Part shown: one piece after another, positions 1-8,427 of the stretch
Layout of the letters: the number at the start of each line of letters is the position of its first letter
How positions within the stretch are numbered: position 1 is the first letter of the stretch
Assembly (NCBI GenBank): GCA_041396705.1
Contig: JAWKYB010000003.1
Location: 372,001-436,000 of the forward strand
DNA from: Alphaproteobacteria bacterium
Lineage (GTDB): Bacteria; Pseudomonadota; Alphaproteobacteria; CALKHQ01
Reading direction: 5' to 3'
DNA: 64,000 nucleotides
Position numbers and translations under genes: made by a program
Notes under the pieces: generated by a model
The model's database searches: none
Seen by the model: the letters and a program-made list of their open reading frames with translations, nothing else
Told to the model about the DNA's origin: nothing

Positions 1-671
1 CTGATGCCCATGTCGATCAGCGCCGAGGCCAGCCGCACCGCCGCCGGCACCGGGTCGATCACCGGAATGTCGTAGCCGCGGGCGAGCAGCCCGTCGCGCA
101 CCGCCTCGGCGCAGCCGAGCATGCCGGTGCAGCCGAAGATGATGGCGTCGGCGCCATCCTGCTCCACCGCCAGCAGCGCCTGCTCGGTCAGCGTGCGCTT
201 GGTGATGCCGAGGTCCCCTTCCAGCGCCAGCACCGGGATATCGACCGCGCGGGTCGAGGCGTATTTGTCCCAGCAGCCATAAAGCTTGGCCTGGTTCTCG
301 AACTGCACCCGCAGCCGCTTCAGCACCGTGATCACGCTGAAGGTGTGGCCCAGCATCGCGGCCAGGTGCATCGCCGCCTCGCAGGGTCCGAGCACCGGAA
401 TGGACACGCACTCGCGGCCCGCCTTCAGGCCGGGGTCGCCCATGCAGTCGATGATCACCGCCTGGGCGCCGTCGCGCTCCGCCTCGATGATCTTCGCCAC
501 CGTGTCCGGGATGGCGAGCATCTCGTCATACTCGCACTCGATCGAGGCGGGGCCTCGGTCGATCTCGACATGGCTGATCAGCGTGCCGGGACCGGCCAGC
601 CCGTCGAAATCGGATTTCTTGCGGAAACCGTGGGTGGTGATCGGCGTTACGACGCGGATGTGCTTGGTCAT
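1..671 (-). CDS. Asp/Glu/hydantoin racemase family protein (3' end cut by window)
   Basis: Probable cofactor-independent racemase of the aspartate/glutamate/hydantoin family. The reading frame starts at an ATG (complement of 669-671) and stays open to the left edge, so the C-terminus is missing after about 223 residues. The two-cysteine acid/base arrangement of the family is visible: Cys76 in DCMGDPG and Cys181 in FGCTGM. It follows three minus-strand genes for amide and hydantoin hydrolysis after a 230-nt gap, so it may use the same promoter or its own. The context fits racemisation of a hydantoin or amino-acid derivative. The substrate cannot be read from sequence, and maleate isomerase-like relatives are an alternative. 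Confidence 0.85.
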   Translation of the reverse strand, partial: MTKHIRVVTPITTHGFRKKSDFDGLAGPGTLISHVEIDRGPASIECEYDEMLAIPDTVAKIIEAERDGAQAVIIDCMGDPGLKAGRECVSIPVLGPCEAAMHLAAMLGHTFSVITVLKRLRVQFENQAKLYGCWDKYASTRAVDIPVLALEGDLGITKRTLTEQALLAVEQDGADAIIFGCTGMLGCAEAVRDGLLARGYDIPVIDPVPAAVRLASALIDMGI

Positions 672-901
672 GACCTGCTCCCCCTTCGCCGGTCCGGGAT
701 GCCGGACGGCGGACGCGCCATCATTCCGCCGTCCGGGGCCGTTGCGGGGCGGCCCCCGATGGCGGCCCGGGTCAGATCGACGCAAGCCGCGTGCCACGCC
801 AAGCTGAAACGATACGGCGCCAACGGCAGGTTAGACCGGGCTACGGCGTCCTGCAATTGCCGAAATCTTGGGCAGCCGAGCCGCGGCCGCACCGCGCCGG
901 A

Positions 902-1648
902 TCACGCCGCAGCCAGGAATGCCCGGTAGACCGCGGCGATCTCGTCGACCGCGGCCGCCAGCAGCCGGCCGCCCGCCTCCGGCGTGGCCAGTCCGGGCGC
1001 CGAGCCGATGCGGCCGTCGGGATAGCGACGCCGATAGTCCTCGGCGTCGAAGAAGCTGCCGGCCGGCGCGACCTCCGGCTCCAGCGGCACGTCGCGGATC
1101 GCCTCGGCATGCAGGTATTGCGTCACCGCCACTTCCGACGGGGTCGCGTGCATGCCCTCCTTGTCGCCGTAGAGCTCGCGGCTCAGCGCGGCCACCCGCG
1201 GACCCTGCCACCAGTTGACCAGGCGGCAGGCCACCGCCGCGCCGTTGCCGGGCCCGCGCAGGCTGGACTGGGCATAGACCTCGGAAAAGGCCGTCGTCAC
1301 CGGCGCGATGTTGCCGCCGTGGCCGTTGACGAACAGGAAGCGGGCGAAGCCGTTGCGGGCCAGCGAGTTCACCCAGTCGCACAGCGCCGCCACCATGGTC
1401 GACGGCCTGAGCGTGATCGAGCCTGGAAACGCCAGGTGGTGCTGGGCCATGCCGACGTTGAAGGTCGGCGCCACCATCGCGCCGGCGCGCTCGCCCACGC
1501 CGCGCGCGACCGCCTCGGCGCAGATCGCGTCGGTGCCGATCACGCCGTTCGGGCCGTGCTGCTCGGTCGAGCCGACCGGCACCACGATGCCGGTCGAGCG
1601 TGCGAGATAGGCCTCGACCTCGGGCCAGGTGCTCAGTTGCAGCAGCAC
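902..1648 (-). CDS. creatininase family amidohydrolase
   Basis: This 248-residue protein has the creatininase fold signatures. PVGSTEQHGPN near residue 24 supplies the metal ligands Glu29 and His31, Asp40 follows in IGTD, and NGHGGN lies near residue 110. Family members are divalent-metal hydrolases that open cyclic amides or cleave small amides (creatinine amidohydrolase, formamide hydrolases, MftE). The gene lies 18 nt downstream of a DUF917 gene and is clearly in the same transcription unit as the HyuA-type gene. A cyclic-imide or amide substrate is therefore likely, but creatinine itself is unproven. A second paralogue lies at 50573-51385. Confidence 0.88.
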   Translation of the reverse strand: MLLQLSTWPEVEAYLARSTGIVVPVGSTEQHGPNGVIGTDAICAEAVARGVGERAGAMVAPTFNVGMAQHHLAFPGSITLRPSTMVAALCDWVNSLARNGFARFLFVNGHGGNIAPVTTAFSEVYAQSSLRGPGNGAAVACRLVNWWQGPRVAALSRELYGDKEGMHATPSEVAVTQYLHAEAIRDVPLEPEVAPAGSFFDAEDYRRRYPDGRIGSAPGLATPEAGGRLLAAAVDEIAAVYRAFLAAA

Positions 1649-1666
1649 GGCGCCCCTCCCGGCCGC

Positions 1667-2758
1667 TCAGGCCATCGCCTCCAGCGGCACATAGTCCATG
1701 TCGAGCCCGAAGATGCGGGGGCCCCACACCGCCAGCGCCTCGGGCGTGCGCATCACCGGCGGCACGCTGACGCCGACCACCTTGACCCGCTGGCCGTATT
1801 TCAGCCCGTCGGCGGTGATCGGCTCGGCGGTCTCGCGGTCCAGCACGCAGATCAGGTCCGGCGCCATCGCCAGCGTGCGCGCGCCGATGCGGGCGTGCAG
1901 ATACTCGTTCTGGAACACCACCTCCATCCGCGTGTCGCTGCCGTCCAGCGCCTGCAGCACCAGCCGGCCGATGGCGAAGCCGCGGGTGGTCTCGCGCAGC
2001 AGGTCGACGATCTTGCCGTCGAACAGCACCCGGCAATGGCGCGGCGGCGCGGCCTGGGCGAAGAACGTTTGCAGCGCGGCGAACGGGTCGGCGTGGGCGG
2101 CGCGGGCCGCGCCGATCGCCCGGCCGATCTCGAGCGCCAGCGAGATGGTGTGGTGCACCGACTTGGCCTTGGCGTCGCGCCCGCGCATCGGATACAGCGT
2201 GATCTCCGCCTTGCCGCCCATGCGGATGCACACCACCCGCGCCAGCCACTCCGCGGTCTCGTTGTCGACCGCGTTCACCACCACCTCGTTGTCGTGCTCG
2301 TCCTTGATCACGACGGGGCTGCCGGGAATGCCGTAGATGCCGAAGGTGGTCATCTGCAGCTCCGGGAAGGCGCGGCCCATGCCGTCGGCGTCGACCACCG
2401 GCAGGCCCATCAGCGAGCCGACCACGCACGGCAGGGTGGCGTTGACCCCGCCGGCCTCGATCGGCATCACCGCCACCGCCTTCTCGCCGAGCAGCTCCTC
2501 CGCCTTGCGCACCGCGGCGACGGCGGAAGGGCCGCTGGGGAAGCGCTCCACCAGCACCGTCGGCGCGCCCATGTTGGCGACCGGGATCACCAGCGCGTCG
2601 TCGTCGAGGTCGTTGGGATCGATCAGCGTGACCGTCTTCCCGCCGGCCAGCTGCTGCTGCAGGATCAGCCGCCCGACATAGGGATCGCCGCCGCCGCCGG
2701 TGCCGAGGAACGCGGCGCCGCGGGCGAAATCGTGCAGGCAGTCCAGCGTCAGTTCCAT
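1667..2758 (-). CDS. DUF917 domain-containing protein
   Basis: This 363-residue protein matches the DUF917 family, with the glycine-rich start FLGTGGGGDPYVGRL near residue 17 and a conserved IPVANMGAPTVLVERF block near residue 54. DUF917 proteins are usually found next to HyuA-type hydantoinases, as here (13 nt downstream of the 2772-4319 gene), and are thought to cooperate with them. Their biochemical role is mostly unknown. There is no signal peptide, so it is cytoplasmic. The ATG start is preceded by a GGAG-type ribosome site. Confidence 0.88.
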   Translation of the reverse strand: MELTLDCLHDFARGAAFLGTGGGGDPYVGRLILQQQLAGGKTVTLIDPNDLDDDALVIPVANMGAPTVLVERFPSGPSAVAAVRKAEELLGEKAVAVMPIEAGGVNATLPCVVGSLMGLPVVDADGMGRAFPELQMTTFGIYGIPGSPVVIKDEHDNEVVVNAVDNETAEWLARVVCIRMGGKAEITLYPMRGRDAKAKSVHHTISLALEIGRAIGAARAAHADPFAALQTFFAQAAPPRHCRVLFDGKIVDLLRETTRGFAIGRLVLQALDGSDTRMEVVFQNEYLHARIGARTLAMAPDLICVLDRETAEPITADGLKYGQRVKVVGVSVPPVMRTPEALAVWGPRIFGLDMDYVPLEAMA

Positions 2759-2771
2759 GGCTACGCTCCGT

Positions 2772-4319
2772 TCAGGCGGTGGCGCCGGCGAGGTCGCCGA
2801 CGGCCTTGACCCGCACCCGCACCGCGCCGCCGGGCAGATAGGTCAGCGGCACCTCGTCCACCTCGATGATGCGGACCGAGCCGTCGCGCGCGCCGGCGGC
2901 GACGGCGCGGTCGGTCGCCTCCTGCCGGGCCTCGTCCAGCGCCGCGTCGCGGCCCTTGGCATCGTAGGAGAAGACGCGGTCGACCTCGCCGCCGACCTGG
3001 GCGATCGCCGCGCCGATGGCGTTGGCGACCGCCGCATGCTCCGGGCGGTCGATGCGGGCGACACCGGCCAGCGGCCGGTCGACCAGCACCCCTCCGCCGC
3101 CGACCAGCACCACCGGCACCGGCTCGGCGCTGGTCTTCATCCGGTCGATGCCCTCTTCCAGCATGGCATGGATGCGGTCCATGCCGGCGGCCACCGTCGC
3201 CCGGTCGATCCCGGCGAGACGGCCGGCATCGCCCATCGACGCGGCGCCGGCGGCCACCGCGAGGTCGGACGCGGTCAGCACGTCGCCGCCGAACACCAGC
3301 GCCTTCTCGGTCAGCTCGAAACCCACCGAATCCGGCCCGATGCGGGCGCCGCCGTCGCGGACCAGGCTGCCGCCGCCCAGGCCGATCGACAGCACGTCGG
3401 GCATGCGGAAATTGGTCTTCACCCCGCCGACGTCGACCGCGATGGCGGATTCGCGCGGGAAGCCCTGCGCCAGCACGCCGATGTCGGTGGTGGTGCCGCC
3501 GATATCGACCACCACGGCCTCGTCGAGGCCGGACAGGAAGGCCGCGCCGCGCATCGAGTTGGTCGGCCCGGAGGCAAAGGTCAGCACCGGGAACCGCTCG
3601 ACGAACTCCGCGGTCATCAGCGTGCCGTCGTTCTGGCTGATAAAGAACGGCGCGGTGACGCCGAGCTCGCCGAGCGCGCGCCGGAAGGCGCCGACCACCC
3701 GCTGCGACAGGTCCATCAGCGAGGCGTTCATCACCGCCGCATTCTCGCGCTCGACCATGCCGATGCGGCCGATCTCGCTGGACAGGGTGACGTGGGCGTC
3801 GGGGATCGCGTCGCGGACGATCTCCTCGACCCGCTTCTCCATGTCGTTGTTCATCGGCGCGAACACCGAGCTGACCGCGACCGAGCGCAGCCCCCTGGCC
3901 TTGATGTCGCGCACCGCCGCCATGATCTCCGGCTCGCGCAGGGCGGAGATGCGGCGGCCGTCGAACTCGTAGCCGCCGTGCGCCATGTACACGTTGCGGC
4001 CGACCCGCTCGACCAGGTCGGCCGGCCAGTCGACCAGCGGCGGCAGGCTCGTCGTCGCCGGCAGCGCCAGCCGGATGACCGCCACCTCGATCAGGCGGCG
4101 GCGCTCGACGAAGGCGTTGGTGAACTGGGTGGTGCCGATCATCACGCTGTCGAGCGTGCCGGCGGCCACGCCGGCCCCGGCCAGCACGTCGCGCACCGCT
4201 GCGACGATGCCGCCGCCGACATCGGCGGTCGTCGGCGCCTTCACCGAGGCGACGACGCGGTCGCCGTCCAGCAGCACCGCATCGGTGTTCGTCCCGCCGA
4301 CATCGACCCCGATCCGCAC
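2772..4319 (-). CDS. hydantoinase/oxoprolinase family protein, HyuA type
   Basis: ATP-dependent ring-opening hydrolase of the HyuA/oxoprolinase A type, 515 residues from the chosen GTG start. The N-terminal nucleotide-binding signature GVDVGGTNTDAVL is at residues 4-16 and a second actin-like block, VVVDIGGTTTDIGVL, lies in the middle. I chose GTG at 4319 because it puts the family's usual start right at RIGVDVGG and has a G-rich Shine-Dalgarno-like run just upstream. An in-frame ATG at 4352 is the alternative. It is the first gene of an apparent operon with DUF917 and creatininase genes, and is divergent from the dehydrogenase at 4464. No HyuB-type partner is seen. Confidence 0.9.
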   Translation of the reverse strand: MRIGVDVGGTNTDAVLLDGDRVVASVKAPTTADVGGGIVAAVRDVLAGAGVAAGTLDSVMIGTTQFTNAFVERRRLIEVAVIRLALPATTSLPPLVDWPADLVERVGRNVYMAHGGYEFDGRRISALREPEIMAAVRDIKARGLRSVAVSSVFAPMNNDMEKRVEEIVRDAIPDAHVTLSSEIGRIGMVERENAAVMNASLMDLSQRVVGAFRRALGELGVTAPFFISQNDGTLMTAEFVERFPVLTFASGPTNSMRGAAFLSGLDEAVVVDIGGTTTDIGVLAQGFPRESAIAVDVGGVKTNFRMPDVLSIGLGGGSLVRDGGARIGPDSVGFELTEKALVFGGDVLTASDLAVAAGAASMGDAGRLAGIDRATVAAGMDRIHAMLEEGIDRMKTSAEPVPVVLVGGGGVLVDRPLAGVARIDRPEHAAVANAIGAAIAQVGGEVDRVFSYDAKGRDAALDEARQEATDRAVAAGARDGSVRIIEVDEVPLTYLPGGAVRVRVKAVGDLAGATA

Positions 4320-4463
4320 GACAGCACCCCCCGTCCCCGTTCGTGCCGCCATCATGCAAAGATCGGCCCGCCGCTCGCCAGCAAAAGCTGGCATCGCCCT
4401 GCACGGCATCGGCGGCTACCCTGCCGCGGGTCGCGGCCGACGCGTCGCAGGGAGGGAAATCGC

Positions 4464-5231
4464 ATGAGCATCATGGACAAGTTCTCGATGGCCGGGCGCG
4501 TCTCGATCGTCACCGGCGGCAACCGCGGCATCGGCCGCGCCATCGCGCAGGGGCTGGCGGAAGCAGGCTCGGCGGTGGTGATCGCCGCCCGCGACACCGC
4601 CAGGAGCGCGGCGGCGGTCGACGAGCTGCGCCGGGCCGGCGCAACGGCGATGGCGGTCGAAGTCGACGTCGCCGACCGCGCCGCGCTGCAGGCGATGCTC
4701 GATACGACCCTGGCCGAATTCGGCCAGGTCGACACGCTGGTGAACAATGCCGGCATCGGCTTCCATGCCGACGCGCTGACGCTGCCCGACGACGACTGGC
4801 AGCGCCTGTTCGCGATCAACCTGGAGGGCGCCTGGAAGGCCAGCCAGATCGTCGGCCGCCACATGGTCGCGCGCGGGCGCGGCAGCATCGTCAACATCGG
4901 CTCGATGTCGGGGATGATCGTCAACCGGCCGCAGTGGCACGCCCCCTACGGCATCTCCAAGGCGGCGCTGCACCACATGACCCGGTCGCTGGCGGCGGAG
5001 TGGGCGACCCGCGGGGTGCGGGTCAACGCCATCGCCCCCGGCTATGTCCGCACCGAGATCGCCAGCACGGAATACGAGGACTACCGCCACTACTGGAAGG
5101 ACGAGGTGCCGATGCAGCGCTACGGCAGCGTCGACGAGATCGCGCCGATCGCCCTGCTGCTGGCCAGCGACGCCGCGTCCTTCGTCACCGGCTCGGTCTA
5201 CGTGGTCGACGGCGGCTACACCCTCTGGTGA
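4464..5231 (+). CDS. SDR family NAD(P)-dependent oxidoreductase
   Basis: Classical short-chain dehydrogenase of 255 residues. It has the cofactor motif TGGNRGIG at residues 17-24, NNAG at 94-97, catalytic Ser149, and Tyr162 and Lys166 in the YGISK motif. The ATG follows a strong GGAGGG ribosome site 7 nt upstream. It is divergent from the HyuA-type gene with a 144-nt shared intergenic region. A 3-oxoacyl-ACP reductase-like or sugar/polyol dehydrogenase role is possible. The substrate is not determinable. Confidence 0.92.
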   Translation: MSIMDKFSMAGRVSIVTGGNRGIGRAIAQGLAEAGSAVVIAARDTARSAAAVDELRRAGATAMAVEVDVADRAALQAMLDTTLAEFGQVDTLVNNAGIGFHADALTLPDDDWQRLFAINLEGAWKASQIVGRHMVARGRGSIVNIGSMSGMIVNRPQWHAPYGISKAALHHMTRSLAAEWATRGVRVNAIAPGYVRTEIASTEYEDYRHYWKDEVPMQRYGSVDEIAPIALLLASDAASFVTGSVYVVDGGYTLW

Positions 5232-5255
5232 GAGCGGCAGGCAGCCGCCGCGCGC

Positions 5256-5290
5256 AAGAAAAAAAGCGCCGCCCGGTGGCCGGGCGGCGC
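5256..5290 (-). terminator. Rho-independent terminator of the 5332-6423 gene
   Basis: A perfect 11-bp GC stem (5266-5276 with 5280-5290, loop TGG) is followed, on the minus strand, by a T-rich tract that is the complement of AAGAAAAAAA at 5256-5265. Its orientation fits termination of the solute-binding protein gene. It lies just past the stop of the convergent dehydrogenase gene. Confidence 0.85.
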
Positions 5291-5331
5291 CTTCAGTCGA
5301 GCGGGCGCGCGCGGAGTGCGCCCCTCCCCCG

Positions 5332-6423
5332 TTATTCCTCCGCCAGTGCCGCCGGGAAGCCGAGGATGTCGATATACTCGGCGTTGTATTCCTCGAAGTG
5401 GTTGGCGCATTCGGCGTCGCACAGCGCGATGTACTTGCCCTCGGCGGCGTCGTGCAGCCGGGTGCCGGCGATCCACGGGAAGCCGCGATAGCCGGTCTCG
5501 TCGATGTAGGTCTGGCCCTTGGTCACGGTCCACACCGCGAACAGCTGCACGGTGGCCGGGGTCTCCGAGCCCTTCAGCACGAACAGCCGCGACGCCAGCT
5601 CCAGCGGGATGCTCTCGCCCAGGCCGAACTGCAGCGTGGTCACGCCGTCGCGCTCGATCATGCGCTGGGTGGTGTGGAAGTTGACCAGGCAGGCGATGGC
5701 GTATTCGCCGGCGGCGACCGCCTGCAGCACGCGCGACTGGCCGCGCTCGAACACGGTCTCGTTGTCGCGCATGTCGTGCAGCCAGGCGATGTGGCGCTCG
5801 CGCTCCTGCGCGTCGTACTGGAACGCCTGGCCCTTGTTGCGGGCGTCCATCACCACCTGGCCGCGCCACTTCGGATCGGCGCAGTCGGCCCAGGTGGTCG
5901 GCACGTCGTCGCCGACCAGCTCCGGGTTCCAGGCGATGCCGCGGGTGTTGCCGGTGGTGGCGAGGAAGCGGCCCTCCGGGTCCATCGCCGCCGGGTCGAT
6001 CGCCGGCCAGTCGGCCGGCAGCGAGGCGGCGACCTCGTTGTAGTCGAACGGCGGCATCACGAAGGCGCCGTCGTCCCAGTACTGCTGCTCGAATTCGCTG
6101 GCGACGTGCATGATGTCGTAGGGCGGCAGGATGCCCTGCTGGATCTCGATCAGGTAGCGGCCGAACGGGCCGACGCCGGTCTCGCGGGTGTACTCGATCT
6201 CGGTGATCCACGGGAATTCGGCCTGGAACGCGGCCAATGCCGCCGCGGCGTCGTCCTCGGTCCAGTCCATCGCGATGGCGAGCTTGCCGCCGCGCGCCTC
6301 GACCTCCGCCTGCGCCTGGGCAACCAGCTGCTCGAACGCGCTCTGCGCCGAGGCCGCCGCCGGAAGCAGGCAGACCGCGGCGGCACCCGAGAGACGGGCC
6401 CACCACTTCGAATCCATCGACAT
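5332..6423 (-). CDS. ABC transporter solute-binding protein (iron/polyamine-type)
   Basis: This 363-residue secreted protein starts with a signal peptide that should be cut near residue 26 (ASA-QS). The body matches the family-1 periplasmic binding proteins that serve FbpB/PotB-type permeases. It contains WNPELVGDDVPTTWADCADPKW, a typical hinge block of these proteins, seen here as WNPELV followed by PTTWADC. No permease or ATPase is adjacent. The matching two-domain permease is at 15415 and the ATPase at 20287. All three lie behind the same AAAGCTAA-type operator motif, so I infer that they make one importer. The ATG at 6423 has AAGGAGGG a few bases upstream; an ATG at 6417 is also possible. 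Confidence 0.88.
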   Translation of the reverse strand: MSMDSKWWARLSGAAAVCLLPAAASAQSAFEQLVAQAQAEVEARGGKLAIAMDWTEDDAAAALAAFQAEFPWITEIEYTRETGVGPFGRYLIEIQQGILPPYDIMHVASEFEQQYWDDGAFVMPPFDYNEVAASLPADWPAIDPAAMDPEGRFLATTGNTRGIAWNPELVGDDVPTTWADCADPKWRGQVVMDARNKGQAFQYDAQERERHIAWLHDMRDNETVFERGQSRVLQAVAAGEYAIACLVNFHTTQRMIERDGVTTLQFGLGESIPLELASRLFVLKGSETPATVQLFAVWTVTKGQTYIDETGYRGFPWIAGTRLHDAAEGKYIALCDAECANHFEEYNAEYIDILGFPAALAEE

Positions 6424-6433
6424 GTCGCCCTCC

Positions 6434-6454
6434 TTAGTTTTTTTCCAAAGCTAA
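6434..6454 (-). promoter_or_regulatory. putative MarR operator, site A
   Basis: The 8-mers TTAGTTTT (6434-6441) and AAAGCTAA (6447-6454) form an imperfect inverted repeat around a 5-bp spacer. It sits directly upstream of the ribosome site of the solute-binding protein gene. A TTGACT box on the minus strand (complement of 6491-6496) could be the -35. The AAAGCTAATTT core is shared with the sites at 8385 and 23702. Binding by the MarR protein at 12832 is inference. Confidence 0.55.
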
Positions 6455-6553
6455 TTTACCTCGGTAGATTCGCGCCCGGCCGATCCCCGGAGTCAATAGG
6501 TGATTTTCGAGTCGCTGCCGTCGGCGGCGCGAAGCGGCACCGGCCGACCCGGC

Positions 6554-7858
6554 CTATTCGGCCACGTCGCCGTGCTCGCTGACCGGTTTCGGCGCCTCGT
6601 CCGGGCGCCGTTCGACGGCGCGCGCGACCGCCTCGCGCCGGCCCAGCAGCAGCAGCCACAGGACGACGGCGAGCGCGCCGCCGATCGCCACCGGGGCCTG
6701 CGGCCCGAGCCACTCGGCCAGGCCGCCGATCGCCAGAGCGCCCAGCGCCGGGCAGCCGCGCGCCAGCAGGGCATAGAGGCCGAGCACGCGCCCGCGCATC
6801 GCCGGCGCCACCGACGCCTGCACCAGCGTCTGCACCGCCACGCCCTGCACCACCAGGCAGAAGCCGGCCACCGTCAGCAACGGCAGCGCCAGCCACAGCC
6901 AGGGGACCAATGCGAAGGCCGCCACCGACAGGCCGATGGCCAGTACGTTGGCCACGACCACCCGGGTCAGGCCGCTGACCCCGCCGGGCCGCCCGGCCAG
7001 CCACAGGCCAGCCAGCGTTGCACCGAGGCCGTTGGCGGTCAGCAGCAGCGTCAGGCTGCCGATGCCGCCGGCAAACACCTCGTCGGCGAAGGCCGGCAGC
7101 AGCTCGAGGAATGGCCGTACCGCCAGCGCGATCACGATCACCACCACCAGCAGCAGGGCGATGCCCGGGGCGGAAAAGGCGTGGCGCACCCCGTCCGCCG
7201 TTTCGCGCAAGAGACCGCGCCGCCCGGCCCTGGCCGGCGTCATCGGCGCCACGTCCATCACCTGCAGCGCGACCAGGAACAGCACGTAGGTCGCCGCCGC
7301 CACCGCGAAGGACAGCACCGGCCCGCCCCACAGCATCAGCGCGCCGCCGACCGCCGGGCCGACGAACCGGGCGGCGTTGAAGATGATCGAGCTGATCGCG
7401 ATCGCCGACGGCAGGTCGCGGTCGTCGACCAGGTTGTAGACCAGCACCATCCGCGCCGGCCGGTAGAACGCCTGGGCGATGCCGCGCAGCAGGGTCAGCA
7501 CGGCCAGGATGCCGATGGTCAGCGCGCCGAAGGCGGTGAACAGGGTCAGCGCCAGCGACACCAGCACGGCGGCCACCTGCACGCCCTTGACCAGCTTCAT
7601 GTAGTCGCTGCGGTCGACCACCGTGCCGGCGATGGCGCCGATCACCACGGTCGGGAACAGGTCGGCGAAGCCGATCACGCCCAGCCAGAAGGCGGATTCG
7701 GTCAGCTGCCAGGTCAGCCAGCCGATGGTCACCCGCTGCGCCCACTCGCCGAGGTTGGCCAGGATCTTGCCGCCGGAGTAGAGGGCGAAGTCGCGGTTGC
7801 GTGCCAGCCGCACGACCGCGGAGAAGTCCGTTCCGCCCAACGCCCGCAAGATGCGCAT
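6554..7858 (-). CDS. MFS transporter, EntS-like
   Basis: This 434-residue integral membrane protein has the hydrophobic pattern of a 12-helix major facilitator. Its N-terminal block FALYSGGKILANLGEWAQ and the loop AGTVVDRSDYMKLVK (MFS motif A equivalent) resemble the MFS_3/EntS exporter group. The C-terminus is a short charged cytoplasmic tail. It shares a 214-nt divergent intergenic region, containing operator-like site B, with the DUF2277 gene. It may export or import a pathway metabolite; the direction of transport cannot be told from sequence. Confidence 0.85.
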   Translation of the reverse strand: MRILRALGGTDFSAVVRLARNRDFALYSGGKILANLGEWAQRVTIGWLTWQLTESAFWLGVIGFADLFPTVVIGAIAGTVVDRSDYMKLVKGVQVAAVLVSLALTLFTAFGALTIGILAVLTLLRGIAQAFYRPARMVLVYNLVDDRDLPSAIAISSIIFNAARFVGPAVGGALMLWGGPVLSFAVAAATYVLFLVALQVMDVAPMTPARAGRRGLLRETADGVRHAFSAPGIALLLVVVIVIALAVRPFLELLPAFADEVFAGGIGSLTLLLTANGLGATLAGLWLAGRPGGVSGLTRVVVANVLAIGLSVAAFALVPWLWLALPLLTVAGFCLVVQGVAVQTLVQASVAPAMRGRVLGLYALLARGCPALGALAIGGLAEWLGPQAPVAIGGALAVVLWLLLLGRREAVARAVERRPDEAPKPVSEHGDVAE

Positions 7859-7912
7859 GGGCGCTATCTAGCGGTTTCGCCGGGGGAAGGCGACGCGAAT
7901 CTTGTGTGCAAC

Positions 7913-7946
7913 AAAGCTAAGCAAGAAAGCTATGTCCATTAGCGTT
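7913..7946. promoter_or_regulatory. putative MarR operator, site B
   Basis: AAAGCTAA (7913-7920) and AAAGCTAT (7926-7933) are direct repeats exactly 13 bp apart. A reverse half-site-like TTAGCGTT follows at 7939-7946. The site lies between the divergent MFS gene (start 7858) and the DUF2277 gene (start 8073), nearer to the former. It shares its core with sites A, C and E. Confidence 0.5.
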
Positions 7947-8072
7947 TTGGCGGCTCGCCGCTTCCACCCTTTCGCCGCGGTCCGGATGCCGCACGGCGCA
8001 CTCGCCAACCGGCGGCGATCGGTGGATGATCCGGCACCGTCGCCGTCGGCGACGCAGCCGCTGGAGGGGCGC

Positions 8073-8354
8073 ATGTGCCGCAACATCCGCACGTTGCACA
8101 ATTTCAAGCCGCCGGCCACCGACGCGGAGGTGCGCGCCGCCGCCCTGCAGTTCGTCCGCAAGCTGAGCGGCGGAACGCGGCCGTCGCAGGCCAACCGGGC
8201 GGTCTTCGACCGGGCCGTCGACGAGGTCGCCGCCGCGGCGCGCAGCCTTGTCGACGGGCTGGTGACCTCGGCGCCGCCGCGCGACCGCGCGGTCGAGGCC
8301 GACCGGGCCCGTGCGCGCTCGGCGCGGCGCTTTGCCGGCAGCGGCGCGGCATGA
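8073..8354 (+). CDS. DUF2277 family small protein
   Basis: This 93-residue protein begins MCRNIRTLHNF..PPAT, the hallmark of DUF2277, which is a conserved short family of unknown function often annotated near catabolic genes. The ATG at 8073 is preceded by GGAGGGG. The frame stays open further upstream, but that segment is poor in family similarity and overlaps regulatory sequence, so I reject the longer start. No membrane segment or signal is seen. Confidence 0.85.
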   Translation: MCRNIRTLHNFKPPATDAEVRAAALQFVRKLSGGTRPSQANRAVFDRAVDEVAAAARSLVDGLVTSAPPRDRAVEADRARARSARRFAGSGAA

Positions 8355-8384
8355 TCCGCGGCCACAGCGATATGCGGATGCGAC

Positions 8385-8418
8385 AAAGCTAATCGCCAAA
8401 GCCAATTTCCCAAGCTAT
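8385..8418 (+). promoter_or_regulatory. putative MarR operator, site C (three 13-bp-spaced repeats)
   Basis: AAAGCTAA (8385-8392), AAAGCCAA (8398-8405) and CAAGCTAT (8411-8418) are direct repeats with exactly 5-bp spacers, giving a 13-bp period. The array ends 9 nt before the ATG of the 8428 gene, the first gene of the UbiD operon, so it would cover its promoter or ribosome-site region. Confidence 0.55.
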
Positions 8419-8427
8419 CATGCGCCG

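Noticed and set aside
791..2809. A 672-codon open frame on the plus strand opposite the DUF917 and creatininase genes
   Set aside because: It is His/Arg/Ala-rich without any family motif, and lies antisense to clear genes. In GC-rich DNA such frames stay open by codon bias.
4379..4392. AAAGCTGG between hyuA and the SDR gene as another MarR operator
   Set aside because: Only a half-site with mismatches, without partner repeat at the 13-bp spacing.
7902..8072. Longer N-terminus for the DUF2277 protein
   Set aside because: The family starts at MCRNIRT, which has its own GGAGGGG ribosome site. The upstream part overlaps operator-like repeats.
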